This document shows positions 1 to 7,064 of a stretch of DNA of 11,090 nucleotides, in pieces (within the stretch, counting starts at the first letter, position 1; the number at the start of each line of letters is the position of its first letter). The notes beneath the pieces are model-generated. The model had not been told where the DNA came from, ran no database searches, and saw only the letters and a list, made by a program, of their open reading frames with translations. The position numbers were made by a program, and so were the translations under genes. This DNA comes from Tessaracoccus flavescens (GTDB lineage: Bacteria > Actinomycetota > Actinomycetes > Propionibacteriales > Propionibacteriaceae). The stretch covers positions 1 through 11,090 of the forward strand of contig DYZF01000277.1 of the NCBI GenBank assembly GCA_020741375.1, written 5' to 3'.

Positions 1-4
1 AACG

Positions 5-20
5 GGGGACCACGGTCCTC
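5..20 (-). terminator. Possible hairpin downstream of xylA
   Basis: About 35 bases after the xylA stop there is a GC-rich hairpin: arms GGAC (7-10) and GTCC (15-18) around a CACG loop, extended by a G-T and a G-C pair at 5-6/19-20. No U-tract is seen before the window ends, so termination here is only a possibility. Confidence 0.25.
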
Positions 21-53
21 GTGTCTGCATGGACGGGCGCCGCCCGCCCGGGA

Positions 54-1229
54 TCAGCCGATCAGGTGACGCAGGGCGGCCTGGTACAGCTCGACGAAGC
101 GGTACTCGCGGGCGCCCGCGGCGTCGGCGTCGAACTCCTCCTCGGAGGCGAGGAAGCTCTCGATCGTCTCGCCCTCACCCAACGTTGGCTTGGCCAGCTG
201 ATCGATCATGTTCTCCTTCATCAGCTTGTCCACCTCGGGATCCGCGCGGAAGGCCTTGGCCTTCTCGGCGAGCATGAGGTACATCTCCATGTTGGCCTTC
301 GCCGAATCCCAGATCCCCTGCATGCCCTCGGTGCGCGACGGCTTGTAGTCGAAGTGGACCGGGCCGTCGTAGCGCGGCGCGTCGGGCGAGTACGGGAAGC
401 CGTTGACAAGGAGGTCGACGGTGAAGAAGGCGGACAGCAGGTCGCCGTGGCCGAACACGAGATCCTGGTCGTACTTGAGGCCCTTCTGGCCGTTGAGGTC
501 GATGTGGAACAGCTTGTTGCTGAACAGCGCCTGCGCCAGGCCGTGCGTGTAGTTGAGGTTGGCCATCTGCTCGTGGCCGACCTCCGGGTTCAAGCCGACG
601 ATGTCGCCGTGCTCGAGGTCGGCGATGAGGCCCAGCGCGTGGCCGATGCTGGGGAGGAAGATGTCGCCGCGGGGCTCGTTGGGCTTGGGCTCCAGGCCGA
701 TGCGCAGGTTGTAGCCCTGGGCCTTGATGTAGGCGGCGACGGTGTCGAGCCCCTCCTTGTAGCGCGCGAGAGCGGCGTGGAGATCCTTCGACGAGTCGTA
801 CTCGGCTCCCTCACGGCCACCCCACATGACGAAGGTGGTGGCGCCAGACTCGGCGGCGATGTCGACGGCGTTGAGGATCTTGCGCAGGCCGAAGCGGCGC
901 ACGGCGCGATCGTTGGCAGTGAGGCCGCCGTCCTTGAACAGCGGGTGGCTGAAGGTGTTAGTGGTCACCATTTCGATGGTGAGGCCGGCCTTGGAGGCGG
1001 CGTCGCGGAGCTGGTTGACGCGGGACTTGGCCTCCTCGGGGGTGGCGTCGAAGTCGTAGACGTCGTTGTCGTGGAACGTGATGCCCCAGGCACCCAGCTC
1101 GGCCAGCTTGTCCGCGTACTCCCACGGATCCAGCGCGGGACGGGTGTTGGTGCCGAACGGATCGGCGCCCGTCCAGCCAACGGTCCACAGACCAAACGAG
1201 AACTTGTCTTCGGGGGTGGGCTGACGCAT
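54..1229 (-). CDS. xylA: Xylose isomerase
   Basis: Cytoplasmic metal-dependent TIM-barrel isomerase converting D-xylose to D-xylulose (and glucose to fructose in vitro in this family). It has 391 residues, the length of the short Streptomyces-type class. Visible active-site elements are H53 and D56 (FHDND), W136 (MWGGREG), E180 and K182 ([11 protein letters not shown]), E216 and H219 (NPEVGHEQM), D244 (HIDLN), D254 and D256 (YDQDL), and D294 (HFDYKP). These are the expected catalytic His/Asp pair and the two-metal ligand set, so the enzyme looks intact. The ATG at 1229 is preceded by AAGGAG (1238-1243) eight bases upstream, which fixes the start. No xylB kinase or transporter is in the window. 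The gene diverges from a ROK regulator that probably controls it. Function is confident by family; regulation is inferred from context. Confidence 0.97.
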   Translation of the reverse strand: MRQPTPEDKFSFGLWTVGWTGADPFGTNTRPALDPWEYADKLAELGAWGITFHDNDVYDFDATPEEAKSRVNQLRDAASKAGLTIEMVTTNTFSHPLFKDGGLTANDRAVRRFGLRKILNAVDIAAESGATTFVMWGGREGAEYDSSKDLHAALARYKEGLDTVAAYIKAQGYNLRIGLEPKPNEPRGDIFLPSIGHALGLIADLEHGDIVGLNPEVGHEQMANLNYTHGLAQALFSNKLFHIDLNGQKGLKYDQDLVFGHGDLLSAFFTVDLLVNGFPYSPDAPRYDGPVHFDYKPSRTEGMQGIWDSAKANMEMYLMLAEKAKAFRADPEVDKLMKENMIDQLAKPTLGEGETIESFLASEEEFDADAAGAREYRFVELYQAALRHLIG

Positions 1230-1291
1230 GTCGGGTGCTCCTTAAACGGAAGGTGTGTAGATGTTGGGTCCGCTTCTGTGCGGCATTTGTT

Positions 1292-1332
1292 TTGAGTCAA
1301 CACTTAATCGTGAGATTTGTCAAGCGAATCTC
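1292..1332. promoter_or_regulatory. Operator-like palindromes between xylA and the ROK regulator
   Basis: This relatively AT-rich stretch of the divergent intergenic region holds two symmetric elements. The first is TTGAGTCAA (1292-1300), a perfect odd palindrome. The second is a 21-bp inverted repeat with GAGATT (1312-1317) and AATCTC (1327-1332) arms, one mismatch and one more G-C pair inside (1319/1325). TTGTCAA at 1317-1323 overlaps the second element. Read on the minus strand the region gives TTGACA and TTGACT, both plausible -35 boxes for xylA. I could not assign a convincing -10 on either strand. ROK repressors of xylose genes typically bind such palindromes in the shared promoter region, so this is the best candidate site. 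Confidence 0.5.
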
Positions 1333-1364
1333 GGTATTTCGTCGTTCTAGGCAACAATGGGCTC

Positions 1365-2561
1365 GTGAACTCAAAGCAGACCCTGGCCCTCACTGGCGCG
1401 GGCATGACTCAGGCGTCGGTCCGTTCCTCGAACTTGGCCCTCGTGTTGCGCACGATCATCGACTCCGGCGCCCCGCTCTCGCGCGCCGACATCGCCGCCC
1501 GTCTGGGCATGACGCGTTCGACGGTGTCGCGGCTCGTCGACGACCTCGTGGCCGGCCAGGTGGTGGCCGAAGGCGAAACCGTCAGCGGAGCCCGTGGGCG
1601 CCCGGCGGTCCCGCTCTCCATCCGCGGCGGCTCCGTCGTCGGGCTCGGCTTGGAGGCCAACGTCGACCGCCTCGTCGCCACGCTCGTCGATCTCGCCGGC
1701 AACGTCATCACCACCGAGGCAGAACAGCTCGAGTTGCCGGAACTGGACTTCGACGACGCCATGTCGCGCCTTTCGTCGCTCGCCACCGCCGCCCTCAAGA
1801 AGGCACCCGACGGCGCCCGCCTCGTCGGCTCGGTGCTCGCCATCCCCGGCCTCGTCGATCGTGACGGCCAGACCATCCTGCGCTCCCCCAACCTCGGCTG
1901 GGACGGCCGCTCCCCCGGGGAGGCGTGGCCAGCAGAGGGCCTCGGGACGCTGCGCGTCGCCAACGACATCGACTGCTCAGCCCTCACCGTCCTGCGCGAG
2001 AACCCCAACACGTCCTTCGTCTACGTGACGGGCGAAGTGGGCATCGGCGCCGCCGTCTCCCTCGACGGCGAACTCATGCTCGGCCGCCACGGCTGGGCCT
2101 CCGAGCTGGGCCACATCTGCGTCGATCCCCAGGGCGACGTGTGTGGTTGTGGCGCCACCGGCTGCCTCGAGACCGTCGCCGGCCTGCGCCACACGTTGGA
2201 GCGCGCCGGCCAGCCTGATGTGGAATCGATGGTCGAGGCGTTGGAGGCCGGCGACGAGCGGGCCCAGACGACGGTCGACGAACTCGCCGCGGCGCTGGGC
2301 ATAGCGCTCGGCGCGGCTCTCAACCTGCTGGACATCTCCACCGTTCAACTGGGCGGCCACCTCGCGACGCTGCACCCGTGGCTGGGCGACAAGGTGGCCA
2401 AGGAGCTTCAAGTCCGCGTGCTGTGGGCGCACCACTCCGGCATCGACGTCGTGCCCGTGGCCGAGGCCCCGCTGCGCGCAGCTCAGGGCGCGGCCATCGC
2501 GGCCACCGCGTCGGTTGTACGGGATCCCGCCTCTTGGATCGACCCGCACCTCGAGCGCTAA
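1365..2561 (+). CDS. ROK-family transcriptional regulator (XylR-like)
   Basis: Predicted DNA-binding sugar-responsive repressor of the NagC/XylR type, 398 residues from the GTG at 1365. An N-terminal winged helix-turn-helix occupies roughly residues 37-60 (LSRADIAARLGMTRSTVSRL). The ROK sugar-kinase-like domain follows from about residue 88. It contains a VANDID motif (199-203), GEVGIGAAVSLDGEL (223-237) and the ROK zinc site: H250 with C260, C262 and C267 in CGCGATGCLE. Other in-frame starts are TTG 1317 and ATG 1404. I prefer 1365 because residues 11-23 (GAGMTQASVRSSN) resemble the conserved lead-in of this family, which the ATG would truncate. No start has a good ribosome-binding site. Position opposite xylA suggests it represses xylA and itself, with xylose as inducer. 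That is inference: the sequence shows the family, not the ligand. Confidence 0.92.
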   Translation: MNSKQTLALTGAGMTQASVRSSNLALVLRTIIDSGAPLSRADIAARLGMTRSTVSRLVDDLVAGQVVAEGETVSGARGRPAVPLSIRGGSVVGLGLEANVDRLVATLVDLAGNVITTEAEQLELPELDFDDAMSRLSSLATAALKKAPDGARLVGSVLAIPGLVDRDGQTILRSPNLGWDGRSPGEAWPAEGLGTLRVANDIDCSALTVLRENPNTSFVYVTGEVGIGAAVSLDGELMLGRHGWASELGHICVDPQGDVCGCGATGCLETVAGLRHTLERAGQPDVESMVEALEAGDERAQTTVDELAAALGIALGAALNLLDISTVQLGGHLATLHPWLGDKVAKELQVRVLWAHHSGIDVVPVAEAPLRAAQGAAIAATASVVRDPASWIDPHLER

Positions 2562-3033
2562 CTCGACGCTTCACGCAGCCACCCCTCCCGCTCGGTGCAA
2601 CCCGTGCGAACCAAAGCGCATCGGATACATCGCCGCATCCCTCTGGCGACACGCTGACACACACTGTCCACAGTTCTCCACACCCGCCTGTGGATAACGC
2701 GTTGCTCCGGCCTCTCCGCGGGCAGAGCGAGCGCCCGGACAGCCCACATCGCAGCGGAAACTGGCGCTCGAAGGGGCTTTGAGGGCTCGACACACCCGGG
2801 ATCCAAGCCTGAGAAACACAGCGGGCTTGTCCACGTACTTATCCACTGCCTCCACAGGCACGTGTGGACCAACAAAATGCGTAGTCATCCGAGGATTGAC
2901 GCTCGCTACAAGAAAACCCTGGGGGTATCTCACAGCCAAACTGTGGACAACCCTCTCAGGGAATCTTGAGCGTTCAACTGACTCAGGCGGACGAGACGCT
3001 ACGGGCGAGACGCCGTCGTGGATGGACCCCTAG
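2562..3033. other. Gene-free intergenic region with a DnaA-box cluster
   Basis: No open frame here has a supporting start, ribosome-binding site or recognisable product. The stretch instead carries repeated matches to the DnaA box (TTATCCACA, or TTGTCCACA as in actinobacteria). Perfect matches are at 2689-2697 (-) and 2942-2950 (-). One-mismatch boxes are at 2664-2672 (+), 2674-2682 (+), 2827-2835 (+), 2839-2847 (+) and 2863-2871 (-). A further perfect box, 3101-3109 (+), lies within the lgt 3' end. Boxes come in two triplets, each two plus-strand then one minus-strand. Bases 2871-2940 are about half A/T by my count, richer than the surroundings. This is origin-like architecture, but no dnaA, dnaN, rpmH or rnpA is visible. 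A DnaA-titrating or DnaA-reactivating locus, or a true origin, are all possible. Both flanking genes point out of or into it without an obvious terminator. Confidence 0.75.
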
Positions 3034-3942
3034 TCACGCCGAAGTGGCGGGCTCCTCGTCGGAGCGCTCCACACCGTCGACGGCGACGTTATCCCCCGAG
3101 TTATCCACACCGGACTCCACATCGCTGATCCCGCGCATCTTGGCCCACGTCCACAGGATGAGGCCGCCGAGAATCATGGGCACGGAGAGCCATTGGCCCA
3201 TGCTCAGCCCCAGCCCCAGCAGCCCGAGGTGGGAATCGGGCTCGCGGAAGAACTCAGCGATGAAGCGGAACAGTCCGTAGCCCGCCACGAAGGCACCCGA
3301 CACCTGGCCCCGGAAGCGACCCTTGCTGGCGTAGATCCACAGCAGGACGAAGAGCAGGAAGCCCTCCAGCAGCATTTGGTAGAGCTGCGACGGATGCCGC
3401 GCCACGTCGCCGCCGGTGGGGAAGATCATCGCCCACGGCAGCGATTCAGAGGCCTCACGCCCCCACAGCTCGCCGTTGATGAAGTTGCCGAAGCGCCCGG
3501 CGGCCAGCCCGATCGGGACGGCGGGAACGAGGAAGTCTGTGACCTGCAAGTACGGCCGCTTCCGGCGCCACGCGAAGTACGCCATGCCCAGCATCACGCC
3601 GATCGCACCGCCGTGGAAGCTCATGCCGCCGTCCCACAACTGCACGATCTCCAGCGGGTTCTGCAGGTAGTACATCGGCTTGTAGAAGAAGCAGTACCCC
3701 AGACGGCCGCCGACGATGACGCCGATGATCGAGTAGAGGATCAGATCCTCGATGTCGGCCGGGCTCCACTGCTCGGGCTTCGTGATCGAACGGTACGGCT
3801 CGTGCTTGAGCCGACGGCGCATCAGCACGAACGCCGCGGCGAACGCGAGGAGGTACATGATCGCGTACCAGTGAATCTTCAACCCGAAGATGTTGATGGC
3901 AACCGGATCGATGTCGGGAAAGGTCAGAACCTGCGGCGTCAC
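3034..3942 (-). CDS. lgt: Prolipoprotein diacylglyceryl transferase
   Basis: Integral membrane enzyme that transfers diacylglycerol from phosphatidylglycerol to the lipobox cysteine of prelipoproteins, the first lipoprotein-maturation step. The GTG at 3942 gives 302 residues. Upstream in-frame codons to 4230 are rejected because they overlap the divergent gene and are not Lgt-like; GGGAAG sits upstream of the GTG as a weak ribosome-binding site. The N-terminus (FPDIDPVAINIFGLKIHWYAIMYL) is typical. Conserved elements are SFHGGAIGV with H110, the Lgt signature GRFGNFINGELWGRE (149-163), RHPSQLYQ (182-189) and GYGLFRFIAEFFREPD (221-236). Several hydrophobic segments are evident (around 24-42, 67-84, 110-124, 136-148, 190-204, 213-229 and 247-266). 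The last ~32 residues are a hydrophilic acidic tail, and the DnaA box at 3101-3109 lies in its codons. It is divergent from the GH13 gene with a 130-bp gap. Confidence 0.96.
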   Translation of the reverse strand: MTPQVLTFPDIDPVAINIFGLKIHWYAIMYLLAFAAAFVLMRRRLKHEPYRSITKPEQWSPADIEDLILYSIIGVIVGGRLGYCFFYKPMYYLQNPLEIVQLWDGGMSFHGGAIGVMLGMAYFAWRRKRPYLQVTDFLVPAVPIGLAAGRFGNFINGELWGREASESLPWAMIFPTGGDVARHPSQLYQMLLEGFLLFVLLWIYASKGRFRGQVSGAFVAGYGLFRFIAEFFREPDSHLGLLGLGLSMGQWLSVPMILGGLILWTWAKMRGISDVESGVDNSGDNVAVDGVERSDEEPATSA

Positions 3943-3965
3943 GCGCCTAGCTTCCCACACCCCAC

Positions 3966-3983
3966 AAGCCCTCCCGGGGGCTT
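3966..3983. repeat. Inverted repeat in the lgt/GH13 divergent gap
   Basis: Arms AAGCCC (3966-3971) and GGGCTT (3978-3983) surround a six-base centre in the 130-bp divergent gap, about 24 bases upstream of the lgt start. It could be an operator or a leader hairpin. I could not place a convincing promoter for either gene in this gap. Confidence 0.35.
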
Positions 3984-4072
3984 TCTCCCGCGCCCGCGAT
4001 TTCCCGCCAACGGCTCCCGCGGGTGAGAATGGACGACGGTACCCGGTCAAGGCCGGTGTCAGAAAGGAATCC

Positions 4073-5851
4073 GTGAGCACTCCTGAGCAGAGAATCGACG
4101 GCATGGGCGCGATCCCCGTCGACGGCGGCACCGCCTTCCGCGTGTGGGCACCCAACGCTGACGCCGTCGCGGTGTTCGGCGATTTCAACGACTGGCACAA
4201 CGACGCCAACCCCCTCGAGGACGAGGGCAACGGCTACTGGTACGGCTTCGTCGAGGGCGCCGGCGCAGGTCAGGAGTACAAGTACCAGATCACCAACGGC
4301 GAGAACTCCTTCGCCCGCGTGGATCCCTACGCCCGCCAGGTGACCAACTCCGTCGGCAACGGCGTGATCTACGACCACGCCAGCTACGACTGGGAGGGCG
4401 ATACCGCCAACTGCCCACCCCACCATGAGCTGGTGATCTACGAACTGCACGTCGGCACCTTCACCGACAAGCACGACGGCGTGGGCAACCTGCTGGACGC
4501 CATCGATCGTCTGGACCACCTCGTCGATCTCGGCGTGAATGCCATCGAGATCATGCCCGTGTCCGAGTTCGCCGGTGACATGTCGTGGGGCTACAACCCG
4601 GCCCACATCTTCGCCGTCGAGAGCGCCTACGGCGGCCCGGACGGCTACAAGACCTTCATCAAGGAATGCCACAAGCGCGGCCTCGCCGTCATCCAGGACG
4701 TGGTGTACAACCATTTCGGCCCCTCAGACCTCGATCTGTGGACGTTCGACGGCTGGAGTGAGAACGACAAGGGCGGCATCTACTTCTACAACGATCACAA
4801 GAGCCAGACCCCGTGGGGCGACACCCGGCCCGACTACGGTCGCGACGAAGTGCGTCAATTCATCCGCGACAACGCCATGATGTGGCTGCGCGATTACCAC
4901 GTCGACGGCCTGCGCCTCGACATGGTGCCCCACATGTACTCCGTCTCGGGCGATTACCTGCACGACGGCTGGACCCTCATGCGCTGGATCACCGATTCCA
5001 TGCGCGAGGAGTTCCCCGGCCGCATCGCCATCGCCGAGGATCTGCACAAGAACCCGCTGATCACCAGTGAAGAGGCCGACGGCGCCGGCTTCCACGCGCA
5101 GTGGGACGCCGCCTTCGTGCACCCCGTGCGCGAGCAGCTGATCAAGATGGACGACGACCACCGCTCGATCACCGCCGTCGCCGACGCGATCGCCCACCAC
5201 TACGGCGATCCGATGGAGCGCGTCATCTACACCGAATCGCACGACGAGGTGGCCAACGGTCGCGCTCGCGTGCCACAGGAGATCGAGCCCGGTAACGCCG
5301 CGGGGTGGCCGTCGCAGAAGCGCTCCACCATCGGCGCCGCGCTGGTGATGACCGCGCCCGGCATCCCGATGATGTTCCAGGGTCAGGAGTTCTTGGAGGG
5401 CGGCTGGTTCCGCGACGACGTGCCGCTGGATTGGCGCCGTCGCGACGATTTCCAGGGCATCGCACGCCTGTACGCCGACCTCATCGACCTGCGCCTGAAC
5501 CGGGGCGGCGTGACGCGCGGACTCACCGGTCGCGGCCTGAACATCTACCACGTCAACGAGGAATCCAACCTGCTGGTGTTCCAGCGCTGGATGGATCACG
5601 GCCGCGGCGACGACGTCCTCGTGATCGTGAACCTCTCCGCCGAGGCTCAGGAGAAGGTGCGTATCGGCGTGCCGAGCGAGGGCCTGTGGAAACTGCGATT
5701 CAACTCGGACGCACGTCTCTACTCGTCGCTGTTCGGTGATTTCGAGAGCTTCGATTTCGAGCCGTTCCACGAGGATGAGGACGGTCTGGATTGGCACGCC
5801 AACATCTCGATCGGCCCATACAGCGTCCTCATCTACAGCCAGGACAACTGA
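4073..5851 (+). CDS. GH13 alpha-glucan enzyme, branching-enzyme-like
   Basis: Alpha-amylase-superfamily protein of 592 residues, cytoplasmic (no signal peptide). The GTG at 4073 follows AAAGGA (4063-4068). Residues ~12-105 form a CBM48-like domain (FRVWAPNADAVAVFGDFNDW). The catalytic barrel runs from about 120 (VIYELHVGTF). GH13 regions seen are DVVYNH (209-214), GLRLD with nucleophile D283, IAIAEDLH with acid E322, and ESHDE with D391. A beta-sandwich C-terminal domain occupies about 490-590. SHDEVANG and MMFQGQEF match glycogen branching enzymes, whereas YELHVGTF and the short length recall malto-oligosyltrehalose trehalohydrolases. Branching enzymes are normally over 600 residues, often over 700. 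The machinery is intact and the exact reaction (branching, debranching or hydrolysis) is not decided by sequence alone. A strong intrinsic terminator follows, so it looks monocistronic. Confidence 0.88.
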   Translation: MSTPEQRIDGMGAIPVDGGTAFRVWAPNADAVAVFGDFNDWHNDANPLEDEGNGYWYGFVEGAGAGQEYKYQITNGENSFARVDPYARQVTNSVGNGVIYDHASYDWEGDTANCPPHHELVIYELHVGTFTDKHDGVGNLLDAIDRLDHLVDLGVNAIEIMPVSEFAGDMSWGYNPAHIFAVESAYGGPDGYKTFIKECHKRGLAVIQDVVYNHFGPSDLDLWTFDGWSENDKGGIYFYNDHKSQTPWGDTRPDYGRDEVRQFIRDNAMMWLRDYHVDGLRLDMVPHMYSVSGDYLHDGWTLMRWITDSMREEFPGRIAIAEDLHKNPLITSEEADGAGFHAQWDAAFVHPVREQLIKMDDDHRSITAVADAIAHHYGDPMERVIYTESHDEVANGRARVPQEIEPGNAAGWPSQKRSTIGAALVMTAPGIPMMFQGQEFLEGGWFRDDVPLDWRRRDDFQGIARLYADLIDLRLNRGGVTRGLTGRGLNIYHVNEESNLLVFQRWMDHGRGDDVLVIVNLSAEAQEKVRIGVPSEGLWKLRFNSDARLYSSLFGDFESFDFEPFHEDEDGLDWHANISIGPYSVLIYSQDN

Positions 5852-5883
5852 CGCTCCTCGTGACGTGTTCGAGGTGACGTGAC

Positions 5884-5925
5884 GTCGCGGTCGGTGGGCT
5901 CAGGCCCCCCGGCCGCGACTTTTTT
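5884..5925 (+). terminator. Rho-independent terminator after the GH13 gene
   Basis: A long GC stem is followed by six Ts (5920-5925). GTCGCGG (5884-5890) pairs with CCGCGAC (5913-5919). The stem continues through a T-G wobble and CGG/CCG, then, after a mismatch, GGGC/GCCC around a TCAG loop. It lies about 30 bases past the GH13 stop codon. Confidence 0.93.
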
Positions 5926-5952
5926 GTCAGTGGTGGTCGCGACGATGTGTGT

Positions 5953-6246
5953 ATGTCGACCTTCCCACGCGACCATGGCGTCGCAGACCTCATGTTCTTG
6001 TATGCCGTGCGCGAGTTGGTGCTGTGTTACCGGCCAACGCTCGGCTCGTCCCTCGTCATCGATCCGTTGCGGCCCCGCATCACCTGTGAGGGGTCGGCCG
6101 TGGTGCTGGACAAGACGTTCGGCACCTGGGCGGTGACGGTGGCCGGCGACGATGTCGTCCGCTTGCCGTCCGGGCCCGAGGACGCGGCGCTCACTCTGCT
6201 CGAGCTCATCGACGCCGAGTCGCTGCACCTCACTGCGGCGGCCTAG
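5953..6246 (+). CDS. Small protein of unknown function
   Basis: I do not recognise this 97-residue protein. It begins MSTFPRDHGVADLMFLYAVR and ends LIDAESLHLTAAA. Nearly 90 percent of its codons end in G or C by my count, like its neighbours, which argues that it is really translated. The middle contains alternating short hydrophobic stretches (SLVIDPL, AVVLDKTFGTWAVTVAGDDVV) that look like beta strands, flanked by likely helices at both ends. There is no signal peptide, no membrane segment and no metal motif. The start is uncertain: an in-frame GTG at 5947 is possible, and neither has a good ribosome-binding site. It begins only 27 bases after the GH13 terminator and converges on the diiron-protein operon, their stop codons lying in a shared inverted repeat. 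It needs its own promoter, which I could not identify. Confidence 0.7.
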   Translation: MSTFPRDHGVADLMFLYAVRELVLCYRPTLGSSLVIDPLRPRITCEGSAVVLDKTFGTWAVTVAGDDVVRLPSGPEDAALTLLELIDAESLHLTAAA

Positions 6247-6284
6247 CCGCCACTCACCCGCACAGAGAGGAGGAGAGCTAGGCC
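6237..6284. repeat. Inverted repeats at convergent gene ends
   Basis: GGCCTAGC (6240-6247) and GCTAGGCC (6277-6284) are perfect 8-bp arms, each containing the TAG stop codon of one of the two converging genes. A competing tighter hairpin, GGCGGC/GCCGCC (6237-6242 / 6246-6251), overlaps the left arm. There is no T-run, so this may be a weak bidirectional terminator or an mRNA-end structure. Confidence 0.5.
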
Positions 6285-7063
6285 ACGCCGATCTTGGCGA
6301 ACGCGTCGCGGAAGATGGTGAGGCCCTCCAAGCCCGGCATGCGCTGGACGCTGCCGTCGAGCTTGTCGAGCTGATCCATGTCGTCGGCGAAGAGGTAGCT
6401 CATAACGAACTTCACTTCCTCGTCGTCCATCATTCCGGAGCCGACGGGGCGCCAAGCCTTGCTGAGCGCCAAGCGCACCAGCTTCTGGGCCTGCTCTGAG
6501 GTTTCCATGATCTTGCGCGCCTGGGTGGTGTAGAACGCCACGTGGCGCGTCTCCTGCTGGGCGATCCGCTTGAGGAGAATCGACAACTGCGGGTGATCCA
6601 CCAGCGCGGCCAAGCGTCGATAGGCGGCGACGGCGGACAGCTCGTTGGCCGCACCCCAGGCCATGTGGACCGCAACGAAGTTGGGCCCCACCATGCTCGA
6701 CATCGTTGCTTGCTTCAGCGGCCCGAGCGCGATCTGCCAGCCGAGCTTGACGCGCTTGGCCTTGATCTCGTCGTAGTCGACGACGATGCCGTGCGGCTTG
6801 AGGACGGCGGCCAGAGCCTCGCCGTGCCAGAACTCCTCACGGTTCCACATCGTCATGAAGCCGGCGGCCTCCTCCTTGCGCCGCGACCTCGTCGTCAGCA
6901 GATCCCTCAGGAAGCAGGACGTGTGATATTCAACGTCGCACATGTAGCGCAGGCAGCGCAGGATTTCGGGGCTGAGGGGCTCGGTTTCGAAGCTGCTGAA
7001 ATCGAGGTCTTCAAAGCGGACGGCTTCGGAGGTTTCGGTGAACTTTTCCAGATCGAAGGCCAT
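6278..7063 (-). CDS. Ferritin-like diiron protein (acyl-ACP-desaturase-like)
   Basis: Helical protein of 261 residues with a complete carboxylate-bridged diiron site of the ferritin-like/desaturase type. I read the ligands as E45 (DVEYH), E77..H80 (EEFWH), E141 (ANELS) and E171..H174 (QQETRHVAFY), i.e. E, E..H, E, E..H in order on four helices. In known relatives such centres activate oxygen for desaturation, hydroxylation or N-oxygenation, or handle iron. The substrate here is unknown. There is no signal peptide or membrane segment. The ATG lies one base after the preceding gene's stop and is preceded by GGAAGGG inside that gene, so translation is likely coupled. It is the last gene of the tetR operon and is homologous to its upstream neighbour. 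It could instead be an iron-storage or peroxidase-like protein, but the two E..H pairs are clear. Confidence 0.82.
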   Translation of the reverse strand: MAFDLEKFTETSEAVRFEDLDFSSFETEPLSPEILRCLRYMCDVEYHTSCFLRDLLTTRSRRKEEAAGFMTMWNREEFWHGEALAAVLKPHGIVVDYDEIKAKRVKLGWQIALGPLKQATMSSMVGPNFVAVHMAWGAANELSAVAAYRRLAALVDHPQLSILLKRIAQQETRHVAFYTTQARKIMETSEQAQKLVRLALSKAWRPVGSGMMDDEEVKFVMSYLFADDMDQLDKLDGSVQRMPGLEGLTIFRDAFAKIGVA

Positions 7064-7064
7064 G

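Noticed and set aside
21..1295. 424-codon open frame antisense to xylA
   Set aside because: It is a shadow of xylA. The translation is repetitive (VEV, LGG, DAG runs) with no domain, and all catalytic residues are on the other strand.
2848..2856. Further CTCCACA or GTCCACA matches (also 3065-3073, 3113-3121, 3147-3155)
   Set aside because: They differ from the DnaA consensus at two or three positions and are expected by chance, so they were not counted in the cluster.
2992..3013. Short direct repeat CGAGACGC twice near the lgt stop
   Set aside because: Two 8-mers close together in GC-rich DNA are weak evidence. There are no further copies, so it is not a CRISPR or tandem array.
2571..3033. 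Several 80-150 codon frames in the DnaA-box intergenic region
   Set aside because: They overlap one another on both strands, lack ribosome-binding sites and have no recognisable sequence, and the repeated Cys/Thr/His patterns come from the box repeats.
3890..4072. 61-residue N-terminal extension of the GH13 gene
   Set aside because: It overlaps the lgt start, shows no domain, and AAAGGA precedes the GTG at 4073.
3943..4230. 96-residue N-terminal extension of lgt
   Set aside because: It overlaps the start of the divergent GH13 gene, has no Lgt similarity, and the family's normal N-terminus begins at the GTG at 3942.
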